Source of the DNA: Saliniradius amylolyticus
GTDB taxonomy: Bacteria > Pseudomonadota > Gammaproteobacteria > Enterobacterales > Alteromonadaceae
Length of the DNA stretch: 64,000 bases
Assembly (NCBI RefSeq): GCF_003143555.1
Contig: NZ_CP029347.1
Coordinates: forward strand, 1,426,001 to 1,490,000
Direction of reading: 5' to 3'
Position numbers and translations under genes: made by a program
Part shown: positions 17,331-28,589 of the stretch, piece by piece
Numbering within the stretch: position 1 is the stretch's first letter
Layout of the letters: every line of letters starts with the position of its first letter
The notes under the pieces: model-generated
What the model was told of the DNA's origin: nothing
The model's database searches: none
The model's input: only the letters and a program-made list of their open reading frames with translations

Positions 17331-19247
17331 ATGCCTGTAATTACGCTTCCCGACGGTAGTCAACGTCAATTCGATCACGCCGTTTCGGTCATGGATGTGG
17401 CCAATGATATCGGCCCCGGCCTGGCTAAGGCCACCATCGCTGGTAAGGTCAATGGTGAGTTAGTCGATGCCTGTGACCCTATTGAGCAGGACGCCGACCT
17501 TCAGATCATCACCGCTCGTGATGAAGAAGGACTGGAAATTATCCGTCACTCTTGTGCCCACCTGCTAGGCCATGCCATTAAGCAGCTATGGCCCAATACA
17601 CAGATGGCCATTGGTCCTGTGATCGATAATGGCTTTTATTATGACGTGGACATGGATGAACCCTTGAGTGAGGACGATCTGGCGAAGCTGGAAAAGCGCA
17701 TGAAAGAACTGGCCAAGACCAAGTACCCGGTCATCAAAAAAGTGGTCAGTTGGCAGGAAGCCAGAGATACCTTTGAATCCCGGGGTGAACCTTACAAGAT
17801 GGAAATCCTGGATGAAAACATCAGTCGGGATGATAAACCGGGTCTATACCATCACGAAGAATACACCGATATGTGCCGTGGCCCCCATGTTCCAAACATG
17901 AGCTTTTGTCAGAACTTCAAGGTAATGAAGGTTGCTGGTGCCTACTGGCGTGGTAACAGCGACAACAAAATGCTGCAGCGAATCTATGGCACAGCCTGGG
18001 CTGATAAGAAGCAGTTGAAGGCCTATTTGCAACGCTTAGAAGAAGCAGAGAAGCGCGACCACCGCAAGATTGGTAAAGCACTGGACTTGTTCCATTGGCA
18101 GGAAGAAGCCCCGGGCATGGTATTCTGGCACAACGATGGCTGGACCATCTACACTGAGCTGGAGCAATTTGTGCGTCAGAAGCTGCGCCAATATGAGTAT
18201 GGCGAGGTTAAAGGGCCTTTGATGATGGATCGTACCCTGTGGGAGCGTTCCGGTCACTGGGATAAGTACGCGGAGAATATGTTCACTACGCATTCAGAAC
18301 ATCGTGAGTACGCGGTGAAACCGATGAATTGTCCCGGGCATGTGCAAATCTTTAATCAGGGACTGAAGTCATACCGGGACCTGCCTCTGAGAATGGCCGA
18401 GTTTGGCTGTTGTCATCGAAATGAGCCCTCGGGCGCTTTGCACGGATTGATGCGGGTACGAGGCTTCACCCAGGACGACGCGCACATCTTCTGTACCGAA
18501 GAGCAGATTCTGGCCGAGGTGGGCAGCTGCATCGACATGGTCTATGAAACCTATGAGGCTTTCGGCTTCGAGAAGGTGGCCGTAAAACTGTCGACCCGCC
18601 CTGAAAAGCGCGTAGGTTCGGATGAAATCTGGGACAAAGCCGAAAAAGCCCTGGCCGAAGCATTAGAGGCGAAGGGAATAGAATTCCAATACCTTCCGGG
18701 GGAAGGGGCCTTCTACGGGCCGAAAATCGAATTTACCCTGCATGACTGCCTGGATCGTGCATGGCAGTGCGGTACGGTACAGCTGGACTTCTCCATGCCA
18801 GGACGTTTAGGTTCTACCTATGTGGCTGAGGATGGGGAGCGTAAGGTACCAGTGATGATCCATCGGGCCATTTTAGGGTCGTTGGAGCGCTTTATTGGTA
18901 TTCTGACCGAGGAGTACGCCGGTTTCTTCCCGCTGTGGTTGGCTCCTACCCAGATGGTAGTACTGAATATTACCGATAAACAGGCGGATTATGCCCGTGA
19001 TGTGGTAGAAAAGCTCAATCAAATGGGCTTTAGGGCTAAGACTGACTTGAGAAATGAGAAGATTGGCTTTAAAATCCGCGAGCACACTCTAAAGCGTGTG
19101 CCTTACATGCTGGTGGTCGGCGACAAAGAAATGGACGCAGGCCAGGTAGCCGTAAGGACTCGCCGCGGCGAAGACTTGGGCAGCATGAGTTTGGCGGATT
19201 TTGCCGAACAGGCTCAGACTCAGATTCGCAACAAAGTGATTGAATAA
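17331..19247 (+). CDS. thrS: Threonyl-tRNA synthetase
   Basis: ThrRS charges tRNA-Thr. From the ATG at 17331 (AAAGGA SD) the protein is 638 residues, close to E. coli (642). It starts with the TGS domain ([10 protein letters not shown]), followed by the editing domain with [10 protein letters not shown], then the class II catalytic core with MNCPGH (zinc-ligand Cys) and the motif 2 region [24 protein letters not shown], and the anticodon-binding domain from about residue 535. A longer start at 17277 would add 18 unlikely residues. It leads the thrS-infC-rpmI-rplT operon. Confidence 0.99.
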   Translation: MPVITLPDGSQRQFDHAVSVMDVANDIGPGLAKATIAGKVNGELVDACDPIEQDADLQIITARDEEGLEIIRHSCAHLLGHAIKQLWPNTQMAIGPVIDNGFYYDVDMDEPLSEDDLAKLEKRMKELAKTKYPVIKKVVSWQEARDTFESRGEPYKMEILDENISRDDKPGLYHHEEYTDMCRGPHVPNMSFCQNFKVMKVAGAYWRGNSDNKMLQRIYGTAWADKKQLKAYLQRLEEAEKRDHRKIGKALDLFHWQEEAPGMVFWHNDGWTIYTELEQFVRQKLRQYEYGEVKGPLMMDRTLWERSGHWDKYAENMFTTHSEHREYAVKPMNCPGHVQIFNQGLKSYRDLPLRMAEFGCCHRNEPSGALHGLMRVRGFTQDDAHIFCTEEQILAEVGSCIDMVYETYEAFGFEKVAVKLSTRPEKRVGSDEIWDKAEKALAEALEAKGIEFQYLPGEGAFYGPKIEFTLHDCLDRAWQCGTVQLDFSMPGRLGSTYVAEDGERKVPVMIHRAILGSLERFIGILTEEYAGFFPLWLAPTQMVVLNITDKQADYARDVVEKLNQMGFRAKTDLRNEKIGFKIREHTLKRVPYMLVVGDKEMDAGQVAVRTRRGEDLGSMSLADFAEQAQTQIRNKVIE

Positions 19248-19270
19248 TTTAATTCTTGGAGGAACAACAC

Positions 19271-19813
19271 ATTAAAGGCGCTAACAATCGGGGAAAAAAC
19301 GAATCAAAAGCCCGTATTAATGAAGAAATTAATGTATCCGAAGTCCGTTTAGTCGGAGCCGGTGGTGAACAGGTAGGCGTGGTCTCTATTGATCAGGCCA
19401 TGGAAGCTGCCGCTGAGGCTGGTGAAGATCTGGTCGAGGTCAGCCCGAACGCTAACCCGCCGGTCTGTAAGATCATGGACTACGGCAAGTTCCTCTTCGA
19501 AAAGAGTAAGGCTCAGAAAGAGCAGAAGAAGAAGCAGAAGCAAATTCAGGTCAAGGAGGTGAAATTCCGTCCTGGCACTGATGAAGGCGATTACCAGGTC
19601 AAACTGCGCAACCTGCGTCGCTTTCTGGAAGGGGGAGACAAGGCCAAGGTTACGATCCGCTTCCGCGGACGTGAAATGGCCCACCAAGAGATCGGTATTG
19701 ATCTTTTAAACCGTGTAAAAGGGGACCTGGAAGATATCGCCAGCTGCGAATCTTTCCCTCGTCGGGTTGAAGGTCGTCAGATGATCATGGTGTTAGCTCC
19801 CATCAAGAAGTAG
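19271..19813 (+). CDS. infC: Translation initiation factor IF-3 (ATT start)
   Basis: IF-3 binds the 30S subunit and discards non-canonical start codons. The 180-residue product has [29 protein letters not shown] and FRGREMAHQ. The start is ATT at 19271, seven bases after the SD GGAGGA (19258-19263), at the place where alignment puts the conserved N-terminus (I/M-K-G). No ATG, GTG or TTG fits: a TTG at 19256 overlaps the SD. The rare AUU start is the known device by which IF-3 represses its own translation in enterobacteria. Confidence 0.97.
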   Translation: MKGANNRGKNESKARINEEINVSEVRLVGAGGEQVGVVSIDQAMEAAAEAGEDLVEVSPNANPPVCKIMDYGKFLFEKSKAQKEQKKKQKQIQVKEVKFRPGTDEGDYQVKLRNLRRFLEGGDKAKVTIRFRGREMAHQEIGIDLLNRVKGDLEDIASCESFPRRVEGRQMIMVLAPIKK

Positions 19814-19814
19814 A

Positions 19815-19856
19815 TAAGGCCCAAAGCATTGAGCGACTGCGCGCTCGATCGCCTTA
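19815..19856 (+). promoter_or_regulatory. Possible L20-binding stem ahead of rpmI
   Basis: TAAGGC (19815-19820) pairs with GCCTTA (19851-19856), and inside it GAGCG (19831-19835) pairs with CGCTC (19842-19846), leaving internal loops. The element starts two bases after the infC stop. In E. coli L20 represses rpmI-rplT by binding a structure in this region that mimics its 23S rRNA site. Whether this stem has the right bases was not checked. Confidence 0.35.
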
Positions 19857-19893
19857 CTGCTAATTTTAACTGTAACAATGCGGAGTTTTAGCA

Positions 19894-20091
19894 ATGCCTA
19901 AAATGAAGACTAACAGCGGTGCTGCCAAGCGTTTCAAGAAAACTGCTTCCGGCCGCTTTAAAAGTAAGCAGTCTCACTTGCGTCACATTCTGACCAAGAA
20001 GAGTTCTAAGCGTAAACGCCATTTGCGTGGCAAGAAACTGGCACATGATGCGGATACTGCGTTAATCCAACGCATGATGCCGTACGTTTAA
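19894..20091 (+). CDS. rpmI: Ribosomal protein bL35
   Basis: bL35 is a 65-residue, very basic 50S protein. The start [17 protein letters not shown] and the [17 protein letters not shown] stretch are diagnostic. The SD GGAG lies before the ATG. rplT follows after 18 bases. Confidence 0.99.
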   Translation: MPKMKTNSGAAKRFKKTASGRFKSKQSHLRHILTKKSSKRKRHLRGKKLAHDADTALIQRMMPYV

Positions 20092-20097
20092 GCTTAA

Positions 20098-20463
<366 letters not shown>

Positions 20464-20500
20464 GCGAAGTGAATTTTCATTAGCTTTATGTTCTTTCAGG

Positions 20501-20534
20501 AAAACGGGATGCAGGATGCATCCCGTTTTTCGTT
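20501..20534 (+). terminator. Terminator of the thrS-infC-rpmI-rplT operon
   Basis: A 12-base-pair stem AAAACGGGATGC / GCATCCCGTTTT (20501-20512, 20518-20529) with an AGGAT loop runs into TTTTT. The A-rich left arm also makes it usable for the convergent HDOD gene. Confidence 0.9.
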
Positions 20535-20565
20535 GCAGTGACGAAAACTGATAGCGATTACAACT

Positions 20566-21795
20566 TCAAAGTTCGTCGTTTTCTTCCTTCAAATTGTCAC
20601 AGGCTTGGGCCCAGATGAGACTGGTTTGATGTAACTGAGGGAGTTTATCCGGGTGGATTTCACACACATTTGACCAACGTTGGGTCCAATACCAACTGCC
20701 TTCTTCGTAGGATTGCACCAGCGCCAGAATATGCTGCAATGCATTGGCCTCTCCCAGCAGAGCGCCTTTGACATCGTCGTCTACTGGCAACTGCTCAACA
20801 ATCTCTTCCATGGGCAGGTCAAGAAAGCTGTCCAGCATGGAAAAAAGACCTACCAAAAAAGCGCGGGTACTTTGCTCCGGACAATGCCGCTCTGCAATCA
20901 ACTCGCAGAACCGGGCCCGGATGATGGATACAGTGAGCAACTCCTTGGGCTTGCCGTTATCAATATGAGCGGTAGCAATTAACGACACAAATTTTCTGGC
21001 TGTTTCGTTGCCTAGATAAATAATGGCCTGGCGAATGGACTCAATGGGGCGAACCAGTTCGTAGACTCCGGAATTGATGAAGCGCAGCAGCTTGTAACTG
21101 AGTGATACATCGCGTTGGAAAAGGTCGGCGATACGATCGATGTTCATGTCTTTTTTCAGTACTTCGGCATAAATGGCCATGATTAGGATATGATTCGACT
21201 CAATATCCCGGCTGGCTATGGCTTCCGGTTGATGAAAGCTGCTGCCCTGAAAAAACTCGAAGGCCAGTGACTTGGCTCTGTCCAACTGTTCCTTGTTGTT
21301 GATACCGTAGGCCAGCAGCTTGATGTTGTTGCGCTTTTTCAACGGTTCAGTGACGGTTGCGAGCTTAGCGGTATCGAATTGGTTAAAGTCGTAACGCACC
21401 AGGCGGGTAAAATTAACAAACTCATCCCAGCCCTGGCCCGGTATGTAATTAACGAGGGCGAAGCGAAAGCCTTGGTGGAACAGCCGTTGGCACTCTTCAT
21501 AAACGGTCTGGGGCAGTGATACAGAGGCATCAAGCTCTAAAACCACATCTTTGGGCGACAGGAAGCGGCCAATCCCCTCGTTAATGGCTTCCTGAGTGAT
21601 GGGAAGAACTGCCTTACGGCTTTGGGTCAGAGTTCTGAAACCGACGCCGAAGTGCTGCTGAGATACAAGTCGGCTCAGGGCCTGATAGCTGTTGTCGCTG
21701 TCATCGTCATCGAGTGAATGGCGAAAAGTCAGTTGGTATGCCACGGTATTGAGGCGGCGGTTCAAAATGGCCTGGCGGGCACAATATACATTCAT
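20566..21795 (-). CDS. EAL-like/HDOD signalling protein
   Basis: The 409-residue cytoplasmic protein matches the YuxH-type architecture: an N-terminal degenerate EAL domain (about 1-200, starting VYCARQAILNRRLNTVAYQL, without an EAL triad or metal ligands) followed by an HDOD domain (about 200-400, with LSYKLLRFINSG and IESIRQAIIYLG). Without catalytic residues it probably does not break cyclic di-GMP, and acts instead as a scaffold or sensor. It sits on the minus strand between rplT and pheS, where E. coli has the pheM leader. Start ATG; the SD is weak. Confidence 0.9.
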   Translation of the reverse strand: MNVYCARQAILNRRLNTVAYQLTFRHSLDDDDSDNSYQALSRLVSQQHFGVGFRTLTQSRKAVLPITQEAINEGIGRFLSPKDVVLELDASVSLPQTVYEECQRLFHQGFRFALVNYIPGQGWDEFVNFTRLVRYDFNQFDTAKLATVTEPLKKRNNIKLLAYGINNKEQLDRAKSLAFEFFQGSSFHQPEAIASRDIESNHILIMAIYAEVLKKDMNIDRIADLFQRDVSLSYKLLRFINSGVYELVRPIESIRQAIIYLGNETARKFVSLIATAHIDNGKPKELLTVSIIRARFCELIAERHCPEQSTRAFLVGLFSMLDSFLDLPMEEIVEQLPVDDDVKGALLGEANALQHILALVQSYEEGSWYWTQRWSNVCEIHPDKLPQLHQTSLIWAQACDNLKEENDEL

Positions 21796-21848
21796 ATCAG
21801 GGCTATTTGTGTTGCTGTAGCTATTATTCTGCAGTTTTTATCCGCTAA

Positions 21849-22919
<1,071 letters not shown>

Positions 22920-22933
22920 GGTTATACGACGCC

Positions 22934-25312
22934 ATGAAATTCAGTGAACAATGGTTAAGAGAGTGGGTAAGCCCCCAAGTTAGCACCGAAGAGCTGGCGG
23001 AACAGATTACCATGGCCGGGCTGGAAGTGGACGCTATTGAGCCAGTCGCCCCCGCATTCAGCGGCGTGGTGGTCGGTGAGGTGGTGGAGTGCGGGCCGCA
23101 TCCGGACGCCGATAAACTGCAGGTGACCAAGGTCAATGCCGGTGACGAAGAATTACTGGATATTGTCTGTGGTGCGCCGAACTGCCGTCAGGGGTTAAAA
23201 GTGGTGGTGGCCAAAGTAGGCGCGGTATTGCCCGGTGACTTTAAGATTAAAAAGGCCAAGCTTCGGGGACAGCCCTCTCATGGGATGTTGTGCTCGGCTT
23301 CTGAGTTGGGCTTGTCAGAGGATCACGACGGTATTACCGAGTTGCCTGAAGACGCACCTATTGGTGTGGATATTCGTGACTACATGCAGTTGGACGATGT
23401 CAGTATCGAGGTGGATCTTACGCCAAACCGCGCCGACTGCCTGGGACTGAAGGGCTTGGCTCGTGAGGTTGGGGTGTTAAACCAACAGGACGTGTTGGAG
23501 CCTCAGGTGAACGATGTGGCGGCGATGATCGATGATAAACGGGAAATCCGTCTGGTCAATGGTGAGGCTTGTCCCCGTTATTTAGGTCGTGTCATTAAAG
23601 GCATTAATCCCATGGCCAAGACCCCCTTATGGATGCAGGAAAAGTTGCGTCGCAGCGGTATCCGCAGCATCGACCCTGTGGTGGATGTGACCAACTTCGT
23701 GTTGCTGGAATTAGGTCATCCCATGCATGCTTTCGATAACGATGTTCTGAGCGGCGACATCCAGGTGCGTAATGCCAAAGCCGGTGAGAAGCTCGTATTG
23801 CTGGACGGTGAAGAGGTGGAGTTAAAAGAAGATACGCTGCTTATCGCCGATCAGGAAAAGCCCCTGGCCATGGCCGGTATCTTTGGGGGCAAAGGTTCGG
23901 GCGTGACCGAACAGACTCAGAATATATTCCTGGAAAGCGCCTTCTTTGCACCGGACGCCATCATGGGCCGCGCACGTCAGTACGGATTACACACCGACGC
24001 GTCTCATCGCTATGAGCGAGGCGTCGATCCGACCTTGCAATTCCAGGCCATGGAACGTGCTACCCGGTTGTTATTGGATATTGTTGGTGGTCAGGCAGGT
24101 CCTATTACTGAAGCGGTGGATGAGCAGTATTTGCCGGGCTTTAAAAATGTCCATGTTCGTCGTGAGCGCCTGGATCGGGTCTTGGGCATGCATATTGATG
24201 ATGACAGAGTTACCGATTGCCTTAAGCGTCTGGGCTTTATGGTGGAGTTTGACGGTCAAAAGTGGCAGGTGGATGTGCCTCCCTATCGATTTGATATCGA
24301 CATTGAAGAAGACCTGATCGAAGAAATCGTACGAGTATATGGTTACCACAGGGTAGAGCCGGTGGCGCCGATGGCCAGGCTTTCCATGGCTCCCACCAGC
24401 GAGCAACAGTTACCCCTGGTCGCACTGAAACAACGTTTGACCAGCTTGGGCTACCAGGAAGCTATTACCTATTCTTTTGTCGATCCTAAGGCGCAGGAAG
24501 CCTTATTCCCAGCCTCCGGAGCCTGGGTGCTGCCTCACCCGATTTCGGTGGACATGTCGGCAATGCGAGTCAGCCTGTGGCCCGGCTTGTTGCAGGCGGT
24601 TAGCTATAACCAGAATCGCCAGCAGCAGCGAGTTGCGCTGTTTGAGACTGGCCTGCGTTTTGTGGTGCAAGATGGCAAGATGCAGCAGCAGCCGATGATC
24701 AGTGGCGTACTGGCTGGTCAGCGCCATCAGGAGCACTGGGATAAGGCGAATGCGGGTGTGGATTTCTTCGACATCAAGGCGGTGGTTGAAAGCCTGATTC
24801 AACTGACTGGCGCCGAGAATGAATTTAGTTTCCGGGCTGCCGAACATTCGGCTTTGCATCCAGGTCAGAGCGCCGAGATCCTGCGTCAAGGTGAGGTGAT
24901 TGGCTGGTTAGGGGCCGTACATCCTCAGTTTGAAAAGCAGTTGGGTCTGAAAGGTCGGGCTTTTGTGTTTGAGCTGCATCAGGATGCCTTGTGTCAGCGT
25001 CGTTTGCCTCAGGCCAGAAAGGTTTCCAATCAGCCGGCCAATCGTCGCGATATTGCATTAGTGGTGGATGAGGCGGTCGCGGCCGGGGATGTTTTGGATG
25101 CGATAGAAAAAGTTGGCGGAAATCAATTGGTTGCCCTAAACTTGTTTGACATATATCGTGGTGATGCGCTCGGAGAAAACAACAAGAGTCTGGCAATTTC
25201 TCTGACTCTTCAACATGCCGAACGTACACTGGAAGAACAAGAGATTCAGGCGACAGTGGAGCAGGTGGTTGCTCATCTGTCGGAACACTTCGGAGCAACA
25301 CTGAGGGATTGA
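22934..25312 (+). CDS. pheT: Phenylalanyl-tRNA synthetase beta subunit
   Basis: PheT (792 residues) has, in order, the tRNA-binding OB domain (about 40-150), the B5 DNA-binding-like domain, B3/B4 editing domain around residues 205-400, the catalytic-like core, and the C-terminal anticodon-binding FDX-ACB domain (from about 695, [10 protein letters not shown]). Signatures include [13 protein letters not shown] and [11 protein letters not shown]-like [13 protein letters not shown]. It starts 14 bases after pheS and ends five bases before ihfA. Confidence 0.98.
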   Translation: MKFSEQWLREWVSPQVSTEELAEQITMAGLEVDAIEPVAPAFSGVVVGEVVECGPHPDADKLQVTKVNAGDEELLDIVCGAPNCRQGLKVVVAKVGAVLPGDFKIKKAKLRGQPSHGMLCSASELGLSEDHDGITELPEDAPIGVDIRDYMQLDDVSIEVDLTPNRADCLGLKGLAREVGVLNQQDVLEPQVNDVAAMIDDKREIRLVNGEACPRYLGRVIKGINPMAKTPLWMQEKLRRSGIRSIDPVVDVTNFVLLELGHPMHAFDNDVLSGDIQVRNAKAGEKLVLLDGEEVELKEDTLLIADQEKPLAMAGIFGGKGSGVTEQTQNIFLESAFFAPDAIMGRARQYGLHTDASHRYERGVDPTLQFQAMERATRLLLDIVGGQAGPITEAVDEQYLPGFKNVHVRRERLDRVLGMHIDDDRVTDCLKRLGFMVEFDGQKWQVDVPPYRFDIDIEEDLIEEIVRVYGYHRVEPVAPMARLSMAPTSEQQLPLVALKQRLTSLGYQEAITYSFVDPKAQEALFPASGAWVLPHPISVDMSAMRVSLWPGLLQAVSYNQNRQQQRVALFETGLRFVVQDGKMQQQPMISGVLAGQRHQEHWDKANAGVDFFDIKAVVESLIQLTGAENEFSFRAAEHSALHPGQSAEILRQGEVIGWLGAVHPQFEKQLGLKGRAFVFELHQDALCQRRLPQARKVSNQPANRRDIALVVDEAVAAGDVLDAIEKVGGNQLVALNLFDIYRGDALGENNKSLAISLTLQHAERTLEEQEIQATVEQVVAHLSEHFGATLRD

Positions 25313-25317
25313 CACCT

Positions 25318-25614
25318 ATGGCGCTGACCAAAGCCGAAATGGCAGAACACTTGTTTGAGAAGTTTGGAATCAACAAAGGTGACGCCAAAGCACTGGTGGA
25401 AGCCTTTTTTGAGGAAATCAAAGAAGCGCTGGAAAGCGGTGAGCAAGTCAAGCTGTCCGGCTTTGGCAACTTTGACCTCAGGGATAAAAACCAGCGGCCC
25501 GGCCGCAATCCTAAGACGGGCGAGGACATCCCGATTAAAGCCCGTCGGGTGGTGACGTTTCGACCCGGTCAGAAGCTAAAGAGCCGGGTGGAAAATGCCG
25601 AGCCCCTGAAATAG
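25318..25614 (+). CDS. ihfA: Integration host factor alpha subunit
   Basis: IHF-alpha is half of the DNA-bending IHF dimer. The 98-residue product is almost identical in its DNA-binding arm region to E. coli ([20 protein letters not shown], with the intercalating proline). The ATG at 25318 gives the conserved [13 protein letters not shown] start; an earlier start at 25309 would add three residues and is not preferred. The SD is GAGGG. It is the last gene of pheST-ihfA, ended by a strong terminator. Confidence 0.98.
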   Translation: MALTKAEMAEHLFEKFGINKGDAKALVEAFFEEIKEALESGEQVKLSGFGNFDLRDKNQRPGRNPKTGEDIPIKARRVVTFRPGQKLKSRVENAEPLK

Positions 25615-25615
25615 T

Positions 25616-25643
25616 AAAAACGCGCCAATCGGCGCGTTTTTTT
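25616..25643 (+). terminator. Terminator of pheST-ihfA
   Basis: An 11-base-pair stem AAAAACGCGCC / GGCGCGTTTTT with an AATC loop and a T7 run begins one base after the ihfA stop. Confidence 0.92.
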
Positions 25644-25695
25644 ATGATCCAACGCAGGATCGTCGTCGTTTATTCTTCATTGAGAGGAGGAATCT

Positions 25696-26655
25696 ATGAC
25701 TGCTACATTTGCCCGTCCCAAAGTGGGTGTCAGTGCCTGTGTTATGGGACAAAAGGTGCGCTATGACGGAGGCCATAAGCGCTCCCATTTTGTGACCGAC
25801 AAACTTGCCGAAGTGGTTGAGTTTAAGTCCCTGTGCCCTGAGGTGGGCATGGGTATGCCAGTACCCAGGCCAACTATCCATGTTCGAGAGTTGAATGGTG
25901 AGTACCGTTTAACCGACACCAGAGACGGTCGTCTGGATCATACCGACAAGATGCAAAGCTTCTTCGATAGGCAGCGACCCGTGCTCGACACGCTGGATGG
26001 GTTTGTCCTGGCCGCCAAGTCCCCCAGTTGTGGCATGGAGCGGATTAAGGTTTATAACGAAAGCGGTGAACTCATGCATCGAAAAGGTGAGGGCGTGTTT
26101 GTCCACCTGTTGCGACAGCATTATCCGCACTTGCCGCTGGAAGAAGATGGTCGCTTGAATGACGCTGGCTTGAGAGAAGCTTTTGTCACCCGGGTGTTCG
26201 CCTATCGTGATTTTAAACAAAACGTACTGGCATCGAAGAAGATGGCCGAATTGGTGAACTTTCAGAGTCGTTATAAATTGCTACTGATGGCTTACAGTCC
26301 CGCCGCTTGTCGCCAACTGGGCAGGGTTGTGGCATCGGCCTCAGAACACTGGCAATCGGCCATCGATCAATACCTGACCTTATTTATGGCAACGCTCAGT
26401 AAACCAACGACTCGTAAGAAACACACCAATGCTCTGATGCACTTACAAGGTTACTTTAAGCAGCAGCTATCGGCGCAGGATAAACAGGCGCTTTCTGAGC
26501 AGATTGACAAATATCGCCGCGGCTACGTGCCTTTAATGGCTCCGATGGCGCTTTTACAACACCATCTTAGGCATCATCCCGACGACTATGTCTCTAAGCA
26601 GGTCTATCTTGACCCTTATCCGGAGCAACTCGGTATCAGGAACCTCATGCAGTGA
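25696..26655 (+). CDS. DUF523-DUF1722 two-domain protein
   Basis: The N-terminal half (about 1-160) is a DUF523 domain. Cys15, Cys47 and Cys112 sit in the three places where the related TudS thiouracil desulfidase binds a [4Fe-4S] cluster. The C-terminal half (about 190-315) is a DUF1722 domain as in E. coli YbgA. A desulfidase activity on sulfur-modified nucleobases is possible from the family; the YbgA half is unassigned. The gene overlaps the photolyase gene by GTGA. In E. coli ybgA is likewise next to phr, so the pairing is old. SD GAGAGGAGG is strong. Confidence 0.88.
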   Translation: MTATFARPKVGVSACVMGQKVRYDGGHKRSHFVTDKLAEVVEFKSLCPEVGMGMPVPRPTIHVRELNGEYRLTDTRDGRLDHTDKMQSFFDRQRPVLDTLDGFVLAAKSPSCGMERIKVYNESGELMHRKGEGVFVHLLRQHYPHLPLEEDGRLNDAGLREAFVTRVFAYRDFKQNVLASKKMAELVNFQSRYKLLLMAYSPAACRQLGRVVASASEHWQSAIDQYLTLFMATLSKPTTRKKHTNALMHLQGYFKQQLSAQDKQALSEQIDKYRRGYVPLMAPMALLQHHLRHHPDDYVSKQVYLDPYPEQLGIRNLMQ

Positions 26656-28079
26656 GTGCGTTAATCTGGCTAAGAAGTGATTTGCGGGCCGATTGGCACA
26701 GCCCTTTAAATTATGCCATTGAGCAGCATGACAGCGTTACTGCGGTGTATATCGTTACTCCGCAGCAGTGGCGGCATTATGGGCTGGCACAGGCGAAGAC
26801 AGATTTAATCCTGGCACGGCTCGCTGAGCTAAAAAAGCGACTCAAAGATCGCAATGTTTATTTGAACATAGTCAAAGAGCCCGATTACACGTCGTCTGTT
26901 AAGCGTATTGCCATAGAGTGTCAGAAACACAACATCAATAACGTGTATGTTAATGCTGAGTATGAGTGGGATGAACGGCAACGGGATAAGGCACTGAAGC
27001 TAGCGTTACAGGATCAGGGCATTCAATGTGGCGTGTTTCACGATACATGCCTGGTGCGTCCCGACGCCATCTTCAACCAGCAAAACAAACCCTATAAGGT
27101 GTTCACACCGTATTTTAAGGCTTGGCTGGCAGAACTTGAGCGACAAAATATGACGCCTTTGTCGGCAAACAGCCAGGCCAGCCAGACTCAAACATTGGAT
27201 GAGGAAGTCGAGCTGGACTCACTGTCTGATTGGTATTGGTCGCGGCGTGATTCGAAGCGCTGGCCTGCCTGCGATAAAGGTCTGACCGAAAAGGCCAGAG
27301 CGTTTGTCAGTGAGCGAGCTGCGGATTATGCGTCAAATCGGGATATCCCGATCAAGGAAGGCACCAGTGAGTTATCGCCGTATCTTTCTATTGGCGCTAT
27401 TAGTCCGGCCAGGCTTTATCACCAACTGTCTATCGAAGCCCGTCAAAGCCTCGAGCAACGCAACGGAGGAGAGTACGAATGGCTGCGTGAGCTGGCGTGG
27501 CGTGATTTTTATCGCTATGTAATGTTTCACTTTCCTCATGTGTGTAAGCACAGATGTTTTCAGTCCCAGTATGATGAATTTCCCTGGGAGACCGATAAGA
27601 AGGCTTTTGAGGCTTGGTGTGAGGGGCGCACCGGCTATCCGGTCGTCGATGCAGCCATGCGTTGTCTCAACCAGACCGGTTGGATGCATAACCGGTTAAG
27701 AATGATCGTCTCCAGCTTTTTGTGTAAGCACCTCAGACTGCCCTGGCGCTGGGGGGAAGATTACTTTATGTCACGTTTGATCGACGGAGATTTCGCCTCT
27801 AACAACGGTGGCTGGCAGTGGAGCGCTTCCGTGGGCACCGATGCGGCGCCGTATTTTCGTATTTTTAATCCCACCACGCAGGGGGAAAGATACGATAAGC
27901 AGGGCAGGTTTATTCGTTCTTGGGTACCTGAGCTTGAGTCTGTACCTGATAAACATCTGCACCAGCCCAGTGCTTGGCAAGGATTCTCAGACGTAGATTA
28001 TCCAGCCCCAATTGTCGATCATAAAGCGACGGTGGCTGAAACCAAGCGTCGGTTTCAGGATTTTTTAGCCAGCCACTAA
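26652..28079 (+). CDS. phrB: Deoxyribodipyrimidine photolyase
   Basis: PhrB repairs cyclobutane pyrimidine dimers using blue light and FADH2. The protein (475 residues, E. coli 472) has the N-terminal antenna-chromophore domain (ALIWLRSDLR) and the C-terminal FAD domain, with WLRELAWRDFYRY, DAAMRCLNQTGWMHNR and the NNGGWQWSASVGTDAAPYFR signature. The GTG start lies inside the previous gene's stop. Translation coupling with the DUF523-DUF1722 protein suggests linked functions in nucleobase repair or salvage. Ecologically it fits a lit habitat. Confidence 0.96.
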   Translation: MSALIWLRSDLRADWHSPLNYAIEQHDSVTAVYIVTPQQWRHYGLAQAKTDLILARLAELKKRLKDRNVYLNIVKEPDYTSSVKRIAIECQKHNINNVYVNAEYEWDERQRDKALKLALQDQGIQCGVFHDTCLVRPDAIFNQQNKPYKVFTPYFKAWLAELERQNMTPLSANSQASQTQTLDEEVELDSLSDWYWSRRDSKRWPACDKGLTEKARAFVSERAADYASNRDIPIKEGTSELSPYLSIGAISPARLYHQLSIEARQSLEQRNGGEYEWLRELAWRDFYRYVMFHFPHVCKHRCFQSQYDEFPWETDKKAFEAWCEGRTGYPVVDAAMRCLNQTGWMHNRLRMIVSSFLCKHLRLPWRWGEDYFMSRLIDGDFASNNGGWQWSASVGTDAAPYFRIFNPTTQGERYDKQGRFIRSWVPELESVPDKHLHQPSAWQGFSDVDYPAPIVDHKATVAETKRRFQDFLASH

Positions 28080-28080
28080 A

Positions 28081-28105
28081 AAAGCGGCCGTTGGCCGCTT
28101 TCTCT
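28081..28105. terminator. Terminator after phrB
   Basis: A nine-base-pair stem AAAGCGGCC / GGCCGCTTT (28081-28089, 28093-28101) begins right after the phrB stop and is followed by a short T-rich stretch. It faces the convergent H1-like gene. Confidence 0.7.
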
Positions 28106-28127
28106 ATATCCGTTATCAACGAGCAAA

Positions 28128-28478
28128 TTAGCGAGGCAGGCGACTGCCTTCGGTTAATTGCTCGCCCCAGAATGCCTTAACAGAGAAGCCGCCTTTGGCA
28201 GGGGCTTTCTTTTTGGCTGGTTTCTTAGCCGGAGCACTCTTGGCCTTGGCGGCAGGCTTAGCCGGTTTGTCGGCTTTGGCCGCAGGTTTGCTGGCGGTAG
28301 TGCTCTTACCAGCGGCGAGTTCGTCAGCCATTTCATCCAGTGTCGCCAGGCGAACATTCTTGCCGCCATCGACGCTATACCAACCACTCTTGGCTTCAAT
28401 TTGTGGCTCTTTACCATTGGCAGCTTTGTACGCTTCGGTAAACTTCGCAATGACCTGGTCTTTATCCAATTTACTCAT
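28128..28478 (-). CDS. Small protein with H1-like Ala/Lys/Pro tail
   Basis: I do not recognise this 116-residue protein. Residues 1-58 look globular (VIAKFTEAYKAANGKEP, a helix, then SGWYSVDGG). Residues 59-97 are a low-complexity Ala, Lys and Pro tract of the histone H1 or AlgP type. It ends with a separate 19-residue peptide with KAFWGEQL. The basic linker suggests DNA or RNA binding. Reading frame, an ATG with an SD-like AAGGTAGTAG upstream, and the end peptide all favour a real gene. It is convergent with phrB and divergent from the Nif3 gene. Confidence 0.75.
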   Translation of the reverse strand: MSKLDKDQVIAKFTEAYKAANGKEPQIEAKSGWYSVDGGKNVRLATLDEMADELAAGKSTTASKPAAKADKPAKPAAKAKSAPAKKPAKKKAPAKGGFSVKAFWGEQLTEGSRLPR

Positions 28479-28589
28479 AATCTGGACTACTACCTTTATT
28501 AAATGTGTAACTCAATTTGAAAACGGATAAGCCCCTGTTATACCTTGTTTGCATTTTAATGTCTAATTTTCAGCCGATAGAGAGTGGAT

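Noticed and set aside
24825-25529. A 234-codon minus-strand frame across pheT and ihfA
   Set aside because: Antisense to two strong genes, Ser/Pro/Leu-rich, no motif.
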